Origin: Oopsacas minuta
Taxonomy: Eukaryota; Porifera; Hexactinellida; Lyssacinosida; Leucopsacidae
Length of the DNA: 35,623 bases
Assembly: GCA_024704765.1 (NCBI GenBank)
Contig: JAKMXF010000071.1
Span: forward strand, 1 to 35,623
Reading direction: 5' to 3'
The notes beneath the pieces are model-generated. The model was not told where the DNA came from, made no database searches, and saw only the letters and a list, made by a program, of their open reading frames with translations. Below, one piece after another: positions 34,743 through 35,623 of this stretch (positions within the stretch are counted from its first letter, which is position 1; the number at the start of each line of letters is the position of its first letter). Both the position numbers and the translations under genes were made by a program.

Positions 34743-35487
34743 TCTATTAATTTTAGTAGAAATTGATAAAATAAAATAAAATCTAAAGAAATTATATAAC
34801 GGACATTGTAATACTCCAGCATTAATCGTAACCTATTTAATGCAGGTCCTAAAGAGAGATGCCCTAATGCATACACTCAGAGGGTCCCAAATTATAATCC
34901 AAATCCATGAAATCCAGAAAATTCATGGATCTGATGGATTTCTTCAGATCTATCCGAAAACTATGGTGGATTATGAATTTAAGATAAATCGAAATAACAT
35001 TCATATAGCCAACAACTTGTTTATGGAGGTCACATCAATGTGTTGAGAGAAATTAACAAGTAAACCACAATACATCTATCGTCAATTATAACTAGAATGG
35101 TGTATTCTAATATGATTCATAAGAAAAATATAAGAATAAATCTTGGGATTATAATAGATATTCAGTCGACAGACTGGTGGTGCAGCTCAGGGTTATGTAT
35201 TTTGTTCTTTTCAGGGGGGGGCACACCCCAGATCCCCCGTATAAATGCCACAATGCGCCGGACCCGACTGATTTTGGGCTCCTGGAACTGATAAATATTT
35301 CAAGATATTCAATCTATTTGTCCCTTAATGTACTTCATGTTCTATTCTCAATTCCTTATGGATAAAATTACTAAATCTCTAGCATCAATTAGAAATGTGT
35401 GCAATAATAGTCATTCATATGATAAATATGTGAATTTGTAACTTTCAGACTTTGAAAGTCTTTAAAATCGGACTCTATGCACTCAAC
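34743..35487. other. REV3L upstream region, gene-free
   Basis: No supported gene. A patch at about 35205-35290 (GGGGGGGCACACCCCAGATC and following) is GC-richer than its surroundings and looks like old transposon DNA of unknown class. Confidence 0.3.
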
Positions 35488-35566
35488 TCGGATACCGACA
35501 TTTCGTTCCAGACATTTCGTTCCACGACATTTCGTTCCACGACATTTCGCTCCACTTTTGATTGGC
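35488..35566 (+). mobile_element. MULE terminus with four iterons, element continues past window
   Basis: Reads CGGATAC, then four tandem GACATTTCG(T/C)TCC units with A or AC between, then TTTTGATTGGCC. The order and spacing match the reverse complement of 1004-1087, with iteron changes such as AATTCGCACC against ATTTCGTTCC. The rest of the element would lie to the right, so the last bases (35567-35623) are probably its subterminal DNA. Confidence 0.6.
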
Positions 35567-35623
35567 CAATTTTTGTTAATAATTTCACAGGTTTTAAATG
35601 GCTAAATAATATTGCAAATATAA

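Noticed and set aside
34840-35046. Open frame of 68 codons upstream of REV3L
   Set aside because: Short, no motif, AT-rich composition; chance frame.

Overview
This window is nuclear DNA from an animal, or possibly a close holozoan relative. Five recognisable housekeeping genes are all on the minus strand, and the DNA between them is AT-rich and full of decayed DNA transposons. In coordinate order the genes are VPS8 (endosomal CORVET tether), HSP90B1/GRP94 (ER Hsp90), STRIP1/2 (STRIPAK scaffold), VCP/p97 (AAA+ unfoldase) and REV3L (catalytic subunit of DNA polymerase zeta). The proteins align end to end with animal families. GRP94 with an ER signal peptide and a KDEL-like tail, and the animal-type STRIP protein, argue against fungi. 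I cannot name the lineage. Very large genes carry no introns (REV3L 6.0 kb, VPS8 about 3.7 kb, STRIP 2.5 kb, VCP 2.4 kb), while GRP94 keeps three short introns with clear GT-AG borders. This points to an intron-poor genome.

Layout. Positions 1-1087: two Mutator-like (MULE) transposase pieces tail to tail, forming a 269-bp near-perfect inverted repeat, with one MULE terminus made of short iterons. 1517-5376: VPS8, with its 5' end unresolved. 5377-7155: gene-free, with a pogo-like relic, one copy of a dispersed repeat and a 151-bp MITE. 7156-11124: GRP94 in four exons. 11125-17401: gene-free, with copies of a second dispersed repeat family (called family C here) and a dead hAT transposase gene split by a family C insertion. 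17402-19894: STRIP. 19895-21129: a 408-bp hAT MITE. 21130-23562: VCP. 23563-28721: a transposon graveyard with a 51-bp hAT miniature, an inverted array of TGATCA-bearing iterons, a MULE fragment, a second copy of the first dispersed repeat and a 236-bp TA-flanked MITE. 28722-34742: REV3L. About 35488 to the window end: another MULE terminus, homologous to the one at 1021-1087 and oppositely oriented.

The five genes act in separate pathways: endosomal fusion, ER folding, kinase/phosphatase scaffolding, protein extraction and translesion synthesis. Intergenic distances of about 1.2 to 6 kb argue against an operon. I see no defence system, CRISPR array, tRNA, rRNA or biosynthetic cluster. The unusual content is the mobile DNA: a very recent inverted MULE duplication, a MULE terminus family with four iterons, several small elements with readable termini, and an inverted iteron array. 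Coordinates of repeats were read by eye and may be off by a few bases.
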